Assembly: GCA_904384255.1 (NCBI GenBank)
Contig: CAJFJP010000004.1
Span: forward strand, 1-42,842
DNA length: 42,842 nucleotides
Origin: Candidatus Timburyella stercoris
GTDB lineage: Bacteria > Bacillota > Clostridia > Oscillospirales > Acutalibacteraceae
Direction of reading: 5' to 3'
The notes under the pieces were generated by a model, which made no database searches, was not told the origin of the DNA, and saw only the letters and a program-made list of their open reading frames with translations. The position numbers were made by a program, and so were the translations under genes. Position 1 is the stretch's first letter, and each line of letters starts with the position of its first letter. Shown here piece by piece: positions 1 to 9,716 of the stretch.

Positions 1-234
1 TAGCAGCTTGGGCTGCTGATACCGAAGTGCCTCCAACACCAGTTCTTCTTTGGAGGGAAAAAAGGTGTAGAAAAAGGTCTTGGAGATGCCTACTTTTTTG
101 CACAGAACATCAATACTGCTGTGGATGAGTCCTCGGTCCACAATACACTGGATCACAGTGGTCAGCAGAGCAGTCCGCACTTGCTCCCGTTCCTGTTCCG
201 AATAGGCTTTTCGCCCCATAGTCTTCAGTCCCAT
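1..234 (-). CDS. TetR/AcrR-family transcriptional regulator, N-terminal part (truncated by window edge)
   Basis: Manual minus-strand translation from ATG at 234: MGLKTMGRKAYSEQEREQVRTALLTTVIQCIVDRGLIHSSIDVLCKKVGISKTFFYTFFPSKEELVLEALRYQQPKLL; TetR-type HTH (GISKTFFYTFFPSKEEL). Confidence 0.8.
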   Translation of the reverse strand, partial: MGLKTMGRKAYSEQEREQVRTALLTTVIQCIVDRGLIHSSIDVLCKKVGISKTFFYTFFPSKEELVLEALRYQQPKLL

Positions 235-645
235 TCAAAATTAAAATCCAAAATAAAAAAATAGTATTTATTTGATTGTATCTTATTTATGGCAAATATG
301 CAATCTGTAATTTATAAAATAAATGTAAATATTCATCATTCAATAAAAAGGGTGATATTCTTTTGTATAACAAAGGAGCCGTCTTTCTCATCTATATGAT
401 TTACAGTTTGCAAGTGGAAGTTTGTGTTTTTTCTTTCTGCTAGTATCTCTCTTAAGGTAGGACATTCAAGGAGAGCTATGATGAACTGGCCCTCGGTTCA
501 CATGGTCCTGCAAGCTGCGTATCGCTCGTTTCATCGTAAAACGATAAAAGCTCGCGCACTTCGCTGTTCGTCCTCTCTCCACAGAATCTTTCAACTTTGT
601 TGGCCCCCGTACAGACAGACTGCTTCCTTGGCGGACAGGATATTT

Positions 646-807
646 TCAGAGCAAACAATATCGATTCGAAGTCGCACTGCCGTTTTCACGGAAGTGCGGC
701 TCTTTTCGCATCAGTCCGACTTTCTCTAAATTTTTCACCGCTCGCTTCACTGTGCTGCGGGATTTCAAATTCGCAAAAATAAACGGGTCTTCTAGACTGT
801 CTATGCT
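646..807 (-). pseudogene. Fragment of a winged-HTH (replication-initiator-like) protein of mobile elements
   Basis: Manual translation ...SLEDPFIFANLKSRSTVKRAVKNLEKVGLMRKEPHFRENGSATSNRYCLL*, preceded by an in-frame stop and no start. Confidence 0.4.
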
Positions 808-1304
808 TTACCTGTTCACACCTAATTTCAACTTCCTGCTCTACGGCTTCGTAGTTCGGAGAAAAATCCTGCTGAAAATCGATATCGATGACGATGTAAT
901 TGAACTGCCACAGGTATTTCTCTGCCCTTCGGCAATGGCCCTGCCAGCTTTTGAAAATGTTGAGAGAGATGCAGGCCGCGAATGCTGAATCCGGCGAAGC
1001 GCTTGCTTCTGTAGCGTATAGACCGATGTATACAGCCCTTGTTTTTCAAAACCAGCATCGCATAGATAAGCGCCGCCCACTTTGAGGGGAAACCCGTAGA
1101 TCTGTTGAAGAAAACGATTGACCTGCTTCTTCTGTTCGCGGGTTATGTATTTTTGTTTCAACATACCACCTCCGAATTCTTTTCGGAGATAGTATGTTAG
1201 AAAAGTTTTCAACTGGTCGCGGCTGTTTTGGTTGTGGGAGGATTTGACCGCGTGAATCAGGCGATTTATACTATAAACAGACCCAACACAAAGGAGGAAC
1301 CAAA

Positions 1305-1493
1305 ATGGAGAGTATCGTGATGTTCGACATAAAAGAACTGGCAAAAGAGGTGGGGTTCCGGAAAATGCTCCGGGAGATCGGCACCTACAAAGACCTGGAT
1401 GAAAAGGTGGAAGCGGAGCTTGACCAGCTCCGCAGGATGGAAGAAAACGACGATTTTCTCTTGGAAGAATGGGAAGAAATGCCGGAGGAATAA
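1305..1493 (+). CDS. Small acidic hypothetical protein of the left mobile element
   Basis: 62-aa ORF with strong RBS (aaaggagg) just upstream; regular acidic/helical composition. Confidence 0.6.
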   Translation: MESIVMFDIKELAKEVGFRKMLREIGTYKDLDEKVEAELDQLRRMEENDDFLLEEWEEMPEE

Positions 1494-1868
1494 AAAATCT
1501 TCCGGCACGGCTTCACAAAAAGGGCGGCCATGGCCGACCTTTTTATGATAGAAAAGAGAAGGCGACCTTCTCAAAGGGGAAGGGCAGGAAGAAAATCAAA
1601 CAGCATAGAAATCCGGAGAAATCACGAGCTTTCGGAAGAGAAATTATGATTCATAGTAGTTTTTCGGCAGCGGAACATAATTTTTTGCCGGCTAAACATA
1701 ATTTTTTGCGGCCTTCTTCCACCCTTTCTCTTAAGAGAGGATAATTTCTGAAAATTACCATGCAAACTGAAAAAATTATCGTTTTTGACGATCTGCTAAA
1801 GTGCGGATCGTCAATTTTCTTTTTTCCGTCATACTATATTTAAAATCAAAATAGAAAGGGGGACGGCT

Positions 1869-2072
1869 GTGTTGAGTGAAAAGAAATTTAATGATACCCT
1901 TCTCACGTTACATGAGGTACAGGAAATTTTTCGTTGTGGGAAACGACAGGCTTATGAACTGGTCCGTGTTCATGGATTTCCGGCGATAAAGATCGGCGGA
2001 AAGTATCTCATCAGCGCCAAAGCCTTGGAACGCTGGATCCTAAGTAACGCTGGAAAAGGGATTATTAAATGA
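1869..2072 (+). CDS. Excisionase-like HTH (MerR/HTH_17 type) protein of left element
   Basis: LTLHEVQEIFRCGKRQAYELVRVHGFPAIKIGGKYLISAKALERWI pattern typical of Xis/HTH_17; GTG start after an A/G-rich RBS; adjacent to an integrase. Confidence 0.8.
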   Translation: MLSEKKFNDTLLTLHEVQEIFRCGKRQAYELVRVHGFPAIKIGGKYLISAKALERWILSNAGKGIIK

Positions 2073-2108
2073 ACCGGAAAGGGCGGGCTAGAAAGTCCGC
2101 CCTTTCGC

Positions 2109-3281
2109 TCATCCGGCATTCAGGATTCCGTCCAGCGTATTGGTAGCGGACGGCAGATCCTCTTTGAGCAGATGAATATAGGTGTTATATGCAATTCCTA
2201 CATCCGCATGACCCAGCAGACGGGATACGATTTTGATATCCACCTTGTTGGCGAACAGTTGGCTGGCAAAGGTGTGACGAAGAGCGTGAATGCCTATATG
2301 GGGGATTCCGGCCCGTTCTAGAATACAATCGTGTGCCCGGTTCAGGTTGCGCGGATTGATCGGTTTCCCTGTTGCATTCGCAAACACCAATGAAAACTGT
2401 CCGTTGATTTTCTGTAATTCCCGAAGTGCCTGAAGCGCCGTCTGGTTGAGAGGAATGGTGCGGTCTCCAGAGGTGGTTTTGGTGCTGCCCTCCACAAAGC
2501 AATACCGCGGTTCTCCCGAAACGATGTTTCGATTCTTGACATATTCCAGCGTACGCTCCACTTTTAGACTTTGTTTTTCAAAATCAATATCTTCCCATCG
2601 CAGTCCTAGTGCCTCGCCTAACCGCAGGCCGGTGAATAGGATGAGAACCAATCCGTATCCAAGATGATACACCGGTTTCCCGTTACCGTACTTTTCTGTG
2701 GCAAACTGGCAATATGCCTGCATCTGTTCTTTCGTCAACACGTCTATCGTTTTAATGCCTTTTTCCGCCTTCTTCGGCAGTCGGATTTCAAAGCAGGGAT
2801 TTTTGACGATCTGATCTTTGACCATAGCAAACTTGAAGCAGGCGTTCAGAGCCAGATAGGCTTTTTTGATCTGGGAGTAAGAGTAACCATCGCCGTCCAG
2901 CTTATTGATGAATTTTTGAATGTCGTCATGAGTCAGCGTAAAGAACTGCATTCCTTTGAAGTAGGGGATAATCTGATGATGAATGGTGCTTTCCAGCGTG
3001 TCGTAGGATTTGGGCTTGAGTTCGATTCGCTTGTAGGTGGTCAGCCAGTTCAGCATATACTCCTCAACGGTCTGCTTTTGAATTTCCCGGTAGGTTCCGC
3101 TTTCCAGCATCTTCTTGAATTCCCGGAATTTTTGGTTGACCTCCGCCTTGGTCTTTCCGTAAATAAACTTCTTTTTTCCCTCCACAGTGATCTGCCGGAA
3201 CCACCGGCCGTCTTTTCGCTGCTTGGGTGCGGTACCTTCGCCGTTATCCCGGCGGGTTTTGGTTTCATTGGTTGCAGGCAT
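2109..3281 (-). CDS. Tyrosine recombinase/integrase of left element
   Basis: Tn916-type integrase features (TGLRLGEALGLRWEDID, HALRHTFASQLFANKVDIKIVSRLLGHADVGIAYNTYIH). ORF track starts at 3446, but ATG at 3281 (MPATNETKTRRDNGEG) has an RBS (ggagtagactt). Confidence 0.93.
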   Translation of the reverse strand: MPATNETKTRRDNGEGTAPKQRKDGRWFRQITVEGKKKFIYGKTKAEVNQKFREFKKMLESGTYREIQKQTVEEYMLNWLTTYKRIELKPKSYDTLESTIHHQIIPYFKGMQFFTLTHDDIQKFINKLDGDGYSYSQIKKAYLALNACFKFAMVKDQIVKNPCFEIRLPKKAEKGIKTIDVLTKEQMQAYCQFATEKYGNGKPVYHLGYGLVLILFTGLRLGEALGLRWEDIDFEKQSLKVERTLEYVKNRNIVSGEPRYCFVEGSTKTTSGDRTIPLNQTALQALRELQKINGQFSLVFANATGKPINPRNLNRAHDCILERAGIPHIGIHALRHTFASQLFANKVDIKIVSRLLGHADVGIAYNTYIHLLKEDLPSATNTLDGILNAG

Positions 3282-3435
3282 AAGTCTACTCCTTTCACTC
3301 GATTTCAAAGGTAGTATGACTTTTCCTGAGAAGACTGGACGTCTGAAATTCTGACAGCCTTTTTCGGGATAAAGGAGGTGCATCGGGGGATAAAAGAGGG
3401 GAAACCGCATCGCCCACAACCTCTTTTCAGCAAAC

Positions 3436-3482
3436 GAAAAAGACACGAAAAACCTTGGTAAATCAAGGCTTTCCGTGTCTTT
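3436..3482. terminator. Terminator-like hairpin abutting the middle att repeat
   Basis: aaaagacacg..ccttg/caagg..cgtgtctttt inverted repeat with T-run, immediately next to the partial tRNA-Trp sequence. Confidence 0.6.
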
Positions 3483-3532
3483 TTCACTGGCAGGGGCAGA
3501 AGGACTTGAACCCTCGGCACGCGGTTTTGGAG
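3481..3532. repeat. attachment-site direct repeat (partial 3' end of tRNA-Trp), middle/left copy
   Basis: ttttcactggcaggggcagaaggacttgaaccctcggcacgcggttttggag, identical over 52 bp to 14072-14123. Confidence 0.92.
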
Positions 3533-3726
3533 TGGATGTGAAATTGAGCGAGACTAAATGAATGATGGCGTTATTAAACGGTTAATGAAGATAGATTAGG
3601 AAAGAGAAGTCAGGTTTGATGCTATATTGATGATATTGCAAGATAATGTAGAATTGCAGTCAAAAATTGCTATGCTGTAAACAAAGAATAGGAATTTACC
3701 GGTTAAAAAACCAATATTGCAATATC

Positions 3727-5607
3727 TTATTCAGAATAATACTGTGCCTGGGCATTCCAAAGTTCGTAATATTTTCCGGTTGTTTCTGCCGACAGGAAAT
3801 CATGACTTCCTCTTTGCACAAGTTTGCCTTCATGGAACACGACGATATCATCGCAGAATCGGCAGGAAGAGAGGCGATGGCTGATATAGATGGCTGTTTT
3901 GTTGCCTACGATGTCGTTGAAGTTGCTGTAAACTTCCGCCTCTGCAATTGGATCGAGCGCCGCTGTGGGTTCGTCAAGGACGATAAACGGCGCATCCTTA
4001 TAAAGCGTTCGTGAGAGCGCTATCTTTTGGGCTTCGCCGCCCGAAATGTCAACTCCTGTTTTGTTGAATTCCTTATACAGATAGGTTTCTAGTCCATCTT
4101 CTAACGTATCCAAACGATCACCGAATCCCGCTTTCCGCAAACACTTTTCGGCTAATTCTTTATTGTATACAACTTTTACGCCAACGTTTTGTCCAAGGGC
4201 AAAAGCAAAGAGTTTGAAGTCCTGAAACACAACAGAAAACATTGCCATATAATCTAAATAATCGTATTCCCGGATATCCGTTCCGTTGAGAAAAATCTCA
4301 CCTTCGGTCGGATCGTAAAGACGACACAGCAGTTTAATAAACGTGGTTTTCCCGCTGCCATTTTGCCCCACAACAGCAAGCCGTTGGCCCGCTTTCAATT
4401 TCATATTCACATTCCGCAGGGCATAGGTATCGCTTCCCGGATATTGAAAGGAGACGTTTTTAAATTCTATCTCATAATCATGCTGACCGCATTTTTCGAT
4501 ATGGAGATTGCCTTGCCGCATGGTATTGGGTATTTCAAGAAACTCAAAAACAAGCTTCAGGAAAGAGGCGTTGTTTCTCATGTCTCCGACAGTTCCGATA
4601 AGGGACGACACGCTTCCGGACAATTTCGTGATAGAAGCGATATATTGCGTAACAGCACCGATTCCAAACGCGCCTGCCCAAGCCTTTAGACAGACAAAGA
4701 CATAAACAAATCCCGTGAAGATCACCGATACGGCGGCGGAAGCGGCGCCATATAACCCGATTGGCCCCTTAGCGTATGTGGCGAAGATTCCTTTCGAACC
4801 GAATGTGTCCGTTTTGTTGCTATTGTATTTATCGCAAATGATGTCCTGACGATACATACGCACATCGGTTGCTAATTCCTGCCGGTAGCCAAGCCAGCCG
4901 AAAAAGCCAAACAGGCGATTTGCCAAGTTGTGCGAGTCTGCTCGATGCGCATAATAGCTGCCGGCCTTATTGGACAAAGCCGGCGAGATGTATGTAACGG
5001 CGAGCATCACAAGAATAACCACGAGAACAAATAAGGGGTTGTTGAGTACCGTCAAACCGCCCGCGCTTTCCGGGACCGGCTGAATAAAAAGTGTCACTGT
5101 CAACGCTATACCGCCGAACAGAGTAAGGATTGCCGAAATAATCGCTTCATAGTTGCCAATCACCCGATAAAGCCCCCAGCCACCACCGTTTTGGTTCTGA
5201 TCGATGGTCGAGAGTTTTTCATGGGTCTTGGTATCATCGAGGCTTACAAAATCCATATCCAGCAGCTTTTGGGTAAAAATCTGTTTAACCTTAAAATACA
5301 TTCCGGCGCACTGTGTATCTCGCCACTTGATAAAGAAGGCGGATACGAGCGAAATAACAGCCGCTGAAATCAGGGTAATCAAAACCAACCTTGTCAATGC
5401 CTGCGGGTTCCTGCTGGTGGAAAGTTCTTCAATAAGCAAAGCCGATAGATAAATGCCGACGTATGGTGTCAGCGCTTCCCAAACAACGCAGACGATTCGC
5501 GAGGCAAACATCTGTGGATACTGTTTATAAAGCAGGTGAAACGCCTTTTGATTGACGGCATATGCCTCTTTCCAAGAGAGAAGCTTCTTATCTTTCTTTT
5601 TCTTCAT
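3727..5607 (-). CDS. ABC transporter, fused permease/ATP-binding (exporter-type half-transporter)
   Basis: Walker A VGQNGSGKTT, signature SGGEAQK, Walker B FIVLDEPTAALD, multiple TM segments. ATG at 5607 with RBS gaaaggagg preferred over the track start at 5691. Confidence 0.93.
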   Translation of the reverse strand: MKKKKDKKLLSWKEAYAVNQKAFHLLYKQYPQMFASRIVCVVWEALTPYVGIYLSALLIEELSTSRNPQALTRLVLITLISAAVISLVSAFFIKWRDTQCAGMYFKVKQIFTQKLLDMDFVSLDDTKTHEKLSTIDQNQNGGGWGLYRVIGNYEAIISAILTLFGGIALTVTLFIQPVPESAGGLTVLNNPLFVLVVILVMLAVTYISPALSNKAGSYYAHRADSHNLANRLFGFFGWLGYRQELATDVRMYRQDIICDKYNSNKTDTFGSKGIFATYAKGPIGLYGAASAAVSVIFTGFVYVFVCLKAWAGAFGIGAVTQYIASITKLSGSVSSLIGTVGDMRNNASFLKLVFEFLEIPNTMRQGNLHIEKCGQHDYEIEFKNVSFQYPGSDTYALRNVNMKLKAGQRLAVVGQNGSGKTTFIKLLCRLYDPTEGEIFLNGTDIREYDYLDYMAMFSVVFQDFKLFAFALGQNVGVKVVYNKELAEKCLRKAGFGDRLDTLEDGLETYLYKEFNKTGVDISGGEAQKIALSRTLYKDAPFIVLDEPTAALDPIAEAEVYSNFNDIVGNKTAIYISHRLSSCRFCDDIVVFHEGKLVQRGSHDFLSAETTGKYYELWNAQAQYYSE

Positions 5608-7444
5608 TGACAGCGACCTCCTTTCTGTAGTACTTACTCTGCACTTCAAACAGTTCAGCGTATCTCCCGCCGCGAGCAAGTAGTTCATCATGCGTCCCTT
5701 CCTCGGTTATGCGGCTTTTCTCAAGAAAGATAATCCTATCGCAAAATCGGGTGGAGGCGAGACGGTGGGATATATAAATAGAGGATCGTCCCCTCGCCAT
5801 CTCACTGTATTTTTCATACATTTCGGCTTCCGCAATCGGATCCAGAGCAGCTGTCGGTTCATCCAATACGATAACGGGTGCGTCTTTGTATAACGCTCTT
5901 GCAAGCATAAGGCGCTGCGTTTCACCGCCCGACAGCATAACGGCATTTTCGTAAACCATTCTGTTCAAATAGGTGTCAAAGCCATCCGGCAGAGATTCAA
6001 TTTTGGAAAGCAGTCCGGCCTGTTCCGTACACGCTTTCACCTTTTCCATATCCATATTGTCCTCTGTCTGCGCGACATTGGTAGCTATAGTTGCGGCAAG
6101 CAAAGAAAAATCCTGAAAAACTGCGGAGAACATCCTGTAATAATCCCGGCGGTTGTATTCTTTGATATTCCGGCCGTTCAGAAGTACCTGCCCTTCAGTG
6201 GGATCATAAAATCCACAGATTAACTTTACGAGGGTGGTTTTCCCGGCACCGTTCAACCCTACGACCGCCAGTTTCTCTCCGGGCCGGAGGGTAAGGTTAA
6301 TGTTTTCAAGTGTATATTTTCTGCTTTCCGGATAGCGGAAGGATACGTTTACCAGCTGAATCTCATAAGCCTGTTTGTTGTCCGGCTCAAGAGATTCGCC
6401 GCTTTCAAAGTCAAACGGTTCGGGATATTCAATGCACTCTCTCACTGTGGATATATCCAAGCTTTGACGATGCAGTGTGGTTAAATCCCCGAGGATTCCA
6501 GACACCCAGGTGGTAAAGCCGCCAACTGCTGAAAAGTACAGCAAAAATTCCGATGCGCTTAATCCGTTTGCCAACACCAGATGTAGTAAATAGGCATAGG
6601 CAATGCCGTTTCGGATAAAGGCGAGAATGAGATCGGCAATCCGTCCCCAAATATAGACGCCGTTGGCTTTTTTATGGAACGCCATAAATGCAGCCATTGC
6701 TTTGGCGCCGAGTTCTTCCAGCCATGGCCGGATATGAAAAATCCTAATGTCCTTGGCGGCACTGTAATCTTTCGCCCTACCGTCTATGTACCACATTTTG
6801 TTCTCGTATTCGGCCACTTCTTCTCGATGCCGGTAGCCGTATTCATTGATGCGCTTACTGATGAGATACCCCATAAGCGTCGTAGCCAGAATGACCGCCA
6901 GCATCCACGGATCGAGCGAGAATAGTAACAGCATATACAGGATAAAGCCGAGAACATTCGTCGTTAAATTCGTAAGGGTAGTCCAAACCGCTTCGGTGGC
7001 CTGGTTGTTGCTACAAGTGGCTTCACTTGCTTTGGTGCATAATTTTTTAAATTTTTCATCACCAACATTAGGATATGAAGTGGTTGCTGCTTTTCGATTA
7101 AGTGCGGTAATAATAGCGCATCTTACCTGGATTCTTCCATACAGCGTGTTCGCGCCAATATAGGAAGAAGCGGCGGCGCATAGCATGAGCAAGCCTACGA
7201 ACACTAAAATAATAACAATCAGCTGCGGTATGGGAACTTTGCTTTCTACGGCTCCCAAAATCGAGGGCGTAACATAGAGGCCCACAAGGCTATTGGTTAC
7301 AGTAAATACGGCGGATAAAAAAGCCAGCACCAAAACCTTTTTCTCTTTTTCACGCCAAGCCAATGAAATCATGTATGCGGCGTTCTGCCACATATTATAC
7401 TTGGGCTTTGGACTTTTTTCTTGTTTTGCTTCTGTGTCTTGCAT
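5588..7444 (-). CDS. ABC transporter, fused permease/ATP-binding (partner half-transporter)
   Basis: Walker A VGLNGAGKTT, SGGETQR, VIVLDEPTAALD; overlaps the downstream ABC gene by about 20 nt. ATG at 7444 follows ggagaggggcgaaacc. Confidence 0.93.
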   Translation of the reverse strand: MQDTEAKQEKSPKPKYNMWQNAAYMISLAWREKEKKVLVLAFLSAVFTVTNSLVGLYVTPSILGAVESKVPIPQLIVIILVFVGLLMLCAAASSYIGANTLYGRIQVRCAIITALNRKAATTSYPNVGDEKFKKLCTKASEATCSNNQATEAVWTTLTNLTTNVLGFILYMLLLFSLDPWMLAVILATTLMGYLISKRINEYGYRHREEVAEYENKMWYIDGRAKDYSAAKDIRIFHIRPWLEELGAKAMAAFMAFHKKANGVYIWGRIADLILAFIRNGIAYAYLLHLVLANGLSASEFLLYFSAVGGFTTWVSGILGDLTTLHRQSLDISTVRECIEYPEPFDFESGESLEPDNKQAYEIQLVNVSFRYPESRKYTLENINLTLRPGEKLAVVGLNGAGKTTLVKLICGFYDPTEGQVLLNGRNIKEYNRRDYYRMFSAVFQDFSLLAATIATNVAQTEDNMDMEKVKACTEQAGLLSKIESLPDGFDTYLNRMVYENAVMLSGGETQRLMLARALYKDAPVIVLDEPTAALDPIAEAEMYEKYSEMARGRSSIYISHRLASTRFCDRIIFLEKSRITEEGTHDELLARGGRYAELFEVQSKYYRKEVAVNEEKER

Positions 7445-7520
7445 GGTTTCGCCCCTCTCCAAATGAAGTTGTTTATTATAATAGTGTCTGTATTGACAAT
7501 TTGGTTTGAAAAAAGTGAAA

Positions 7521-8423
7521 CTAAATTTGATTGAATTGATTACTTTTATTTACATGCTTGGTTTGATATTCTGAAAGATCCTGGCAGGGGTATTCCGAAC
7601 ATTTGCTACAGGATTCTAAATTCTTCTCCTTGCAGCACTTTTTGAATGGACAGCCTTTGCAGAGTTCAAACACATCTTCCGACTTGCCGCCGGAGCAGTT
7701 GAATTTCTCCAGGGGGATATCCTGTCCGAATTCCTCTTTATAGAATCTCCGGGACTGTTCACGCAAAGTATCGTCATTGTTTTGGGTTGCAAGATAGGTA
7801 ACACATTTTGCACAGTCATGACCGCAATAGCAGAGGTTTGTATCCTGTATATTGACAATCAACGAATCATCATCCGTTAAAGCAAATACTTTATATTTTC
7901 CATCCGCCATAAGCTTATTGTATAGCGCCTTGCGATCTTCTGTGTAATGGCAGATAAGTATGCCGTCAAATAATCCCAATCCGTTAAAATCGTTCATACC
8001 GTCAGGAACGGAATCAAAAGCCGATATATGTTCAATGCTTTGGGACGCAATATGCGCTCCGGCGCTTCCACCGATGTAGAGAACGCCGGATTTTACATAA
8101 CGGATTATTTCTTTATCAAAACCGCAATCTTTTATCCGCTTAAGGGTAGCAAAGGTATTACCTCCGCTTATGTAAATAATATCAATGTCAAGTCTGCCAA
8201 ATTGATCAGTATTATAGTAATCAAAAATCCGGACATTGCTTCTTGTAAAACCGAACTCTTGCATTCTTAGATAATACTTTTCGCTGTGAATAGTTTCAAA
8301 AGTTGCTTTTTCGTTAGGAATAAAGAGCAGCCTGCACTGATCGATTGGTTTGCAGAGATTGTCCATTATGGTTTGTCTCGCCTTTTTATTGCGAAAATCG
8401 CAAGACGAAAGAATGAGTTTCAT
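7521..8423 (-). CDS. Peptidase E (S51)/class-I GATase-like domain fused to a Cys-rich DUF3795-like C-terminal domain
   Basis: N-terminus: nucleophile motif YIGGSAGA and IYISGGNTFATLKRI. C-terminus: CGHDCAKCVTYLATQNND...CKGCPFKKCC...CSKCSEYPC. Confidence 0.85.
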   Translation of the reverse strand: MKLILSSCDFRNKKARQTIMDNLCKPIDQCRLLFIPNEKATFETIHSEKYYLRMQEFGFTRSNVRIFDYYNTDQFGRLDIDIIYISGGNTFATLKRIKDCGFDKEIIRYVKSGVLYIGGSAGAHIASQSIEHISAFDSVPDGMNDFNGLGLFDGILICHYTEDRKALYNKLMADGKYKVFALTDDDSLIVNIQDTNLCYCGHDCAKCVTYLATQNNDDTLREQSRRFYKEEFGQDIPLEKFNCSGGKSEDVFELCKGCPFKKCCKEKNLESCSKCSEYPCQDLSEYQTKHVNKSNQFNQI

Positions 8424-8622
8424 CTTTAGTCATCTTCCCTTCAGAATTTTATTTGTGGTTATTTTGACAAAACCACACACTTTTCCTTATCGTTTATATT
8501 GATACGTTTCTTGAACGGCTTAAGCACATGAACTTATTCCGGATGGTCAAAGAAGTCATAGCTTTACCCGCGGTTCAAGAGCGTCACAGCATGAGTGACA
8601 ACTATAACCTCTGGCCAGCTTT

Positions 8623-9174
8623 CTACAAATGGAATCTCTCCTTGATCATTTGTGCGACAACATCGGGTGCAAGATTCGAATTATCAATTTTTATATAATT
8701 TTCAAAAGAGATTTCTCCATCAATACTCTCAAGCCTAGCAAGAGCATCGTCTTCCAACAATCTCTGGTTTGAAGCTTCAATATCTCTCTTAGCTGCCTTA
8801 TGTTTCAATCGGTTTTCTGTGACATTTCGCTCCAAACGAATTTTCTGAGAGGCAACAAGTTCAACATAGTAAAACTTGGTATTATAGGGTTTAAAAATGC
8901 TTTTGACGGCTTCGATATAATCCCAGTCTGATTTCCAGTCAAACGCCCACATATAGGTAAAGATCATGCCATAATTGTCGGACTTGGCAAATTCTTCGAA
9001 AATAACATGACGAAGTCGGTTAATAGCCACTGGGTTAAACTGTCCGAATATCTCAATGACAGGTTCAATTGTCATATGGTTGTGAAATAACCGCAAGCCG
9101 GTTATTTTCATAAGTTCCTGCCCGACTGTCATTTTACCAACAGCGGCATTTCCGATCATAAATAACAATTTCAT
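8623..9174 (-). CDS. P-loop AAA-type ATPase/kinase-like protein
   Basis: N-terminal P-loop-like MKLLFMIGNAAVGKMTVGQEL; 183 aa kinase-like architecture. Confidence 0.75.
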   Translation of the reverse strand: MKLLFMIGNAAVGKMTVGQELMKITGLRLFHNHMTIEPVIEIFGQFNPVAINRLRHVIFEEFAKSDNYGMIFTYMWAFDWKSDWDYIEAVKSIFKPYNTKFYYVELVASQKIRLERNVTENRLKHKAAKRDIEASNQRLLEDDALARLESIDGEISFENYIKIDNSNLAPDVVAQMIKERFHL

Positions 9175-9591
9175 TTTTCACCGCTCTTAATATGTTCACC
9201 GTTCTCTTTCCGGAAGAAGTCGATGGTTACATAGCGTTGAGACGCGATATACTCAAAGAAGCTTAAAATGTCACAGAACACATTCCATCTGGCACTGATG
9301 GGCAGTTGCATAAACCGAGTTATCGAGTAAACATATACGTCTCTTTAATAATATCACAAAAAAATAGATTTTAAAAGATTTTTATTTTATATATTCACTT
9401 AAATTGAAAATAAAGCAGTAAGAGTAAGACGGATTTTGTACCACAGTAAACAAAGAAAACACTATTCCCAAAAAGCAGAAAAATATTCATCCAAATGTTG
9501 ACAACGAACAGACGTTCTGGTATAATGCAATTAATAATTGAATAAGTGCCTACATAAAAGTCTGCCGCAGAGCAGCAAAACATATAAGTGC

Positions 9592-9691
9592 AAAGACCTT
9601 ATCTACATATCGGGCACGGAATATGAAGAAAAGCGAACGAAACCGTCCGTTTTATTTGTGTTACCGTAGTGCGATAGAAGATAAGGTCTTT
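9592..9691 (+). promoter_or_regulatory. Structured leader ending in an intrinsic terminator upstream of xis (candidate attenuator)
   Basis: 13-bp perfect stem AAAGACCTTATCT (9592-9604)/AGATAAGGTCTTT (9679-9691), inner TATC/GATA and GCAC/GTGC pairs, then tttttatttttt and the xis RBS. Confidence 0.55.
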
Positions 9692-9716
9692 TTATTTTTT
9701 AGCAGGAGGTGTCAGA

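Noticed and set aside
841-1344. 167-aa minus-strand ORF with an internal RBS/ATG at 1164 (MLKQKYITREQKKQVNRFLQQIYGFPLK)
   Set aside because: Start region looks real, but the frame changes character after about 50 residues and three frames compete; likely decayed DNA, no family recognized.
2664-3314. 216-aa plus-strand ORF opposite the left integrase
   Set aside because: Antisense of a well-supported integrase gene; no independent domain or RBS evidence.
9395-9583. 62-aa minus-strand hydrophobic ORF in the AT-rich region before xis
   Set aside because: No RBS or family; lies in a region better explained as regulatory.
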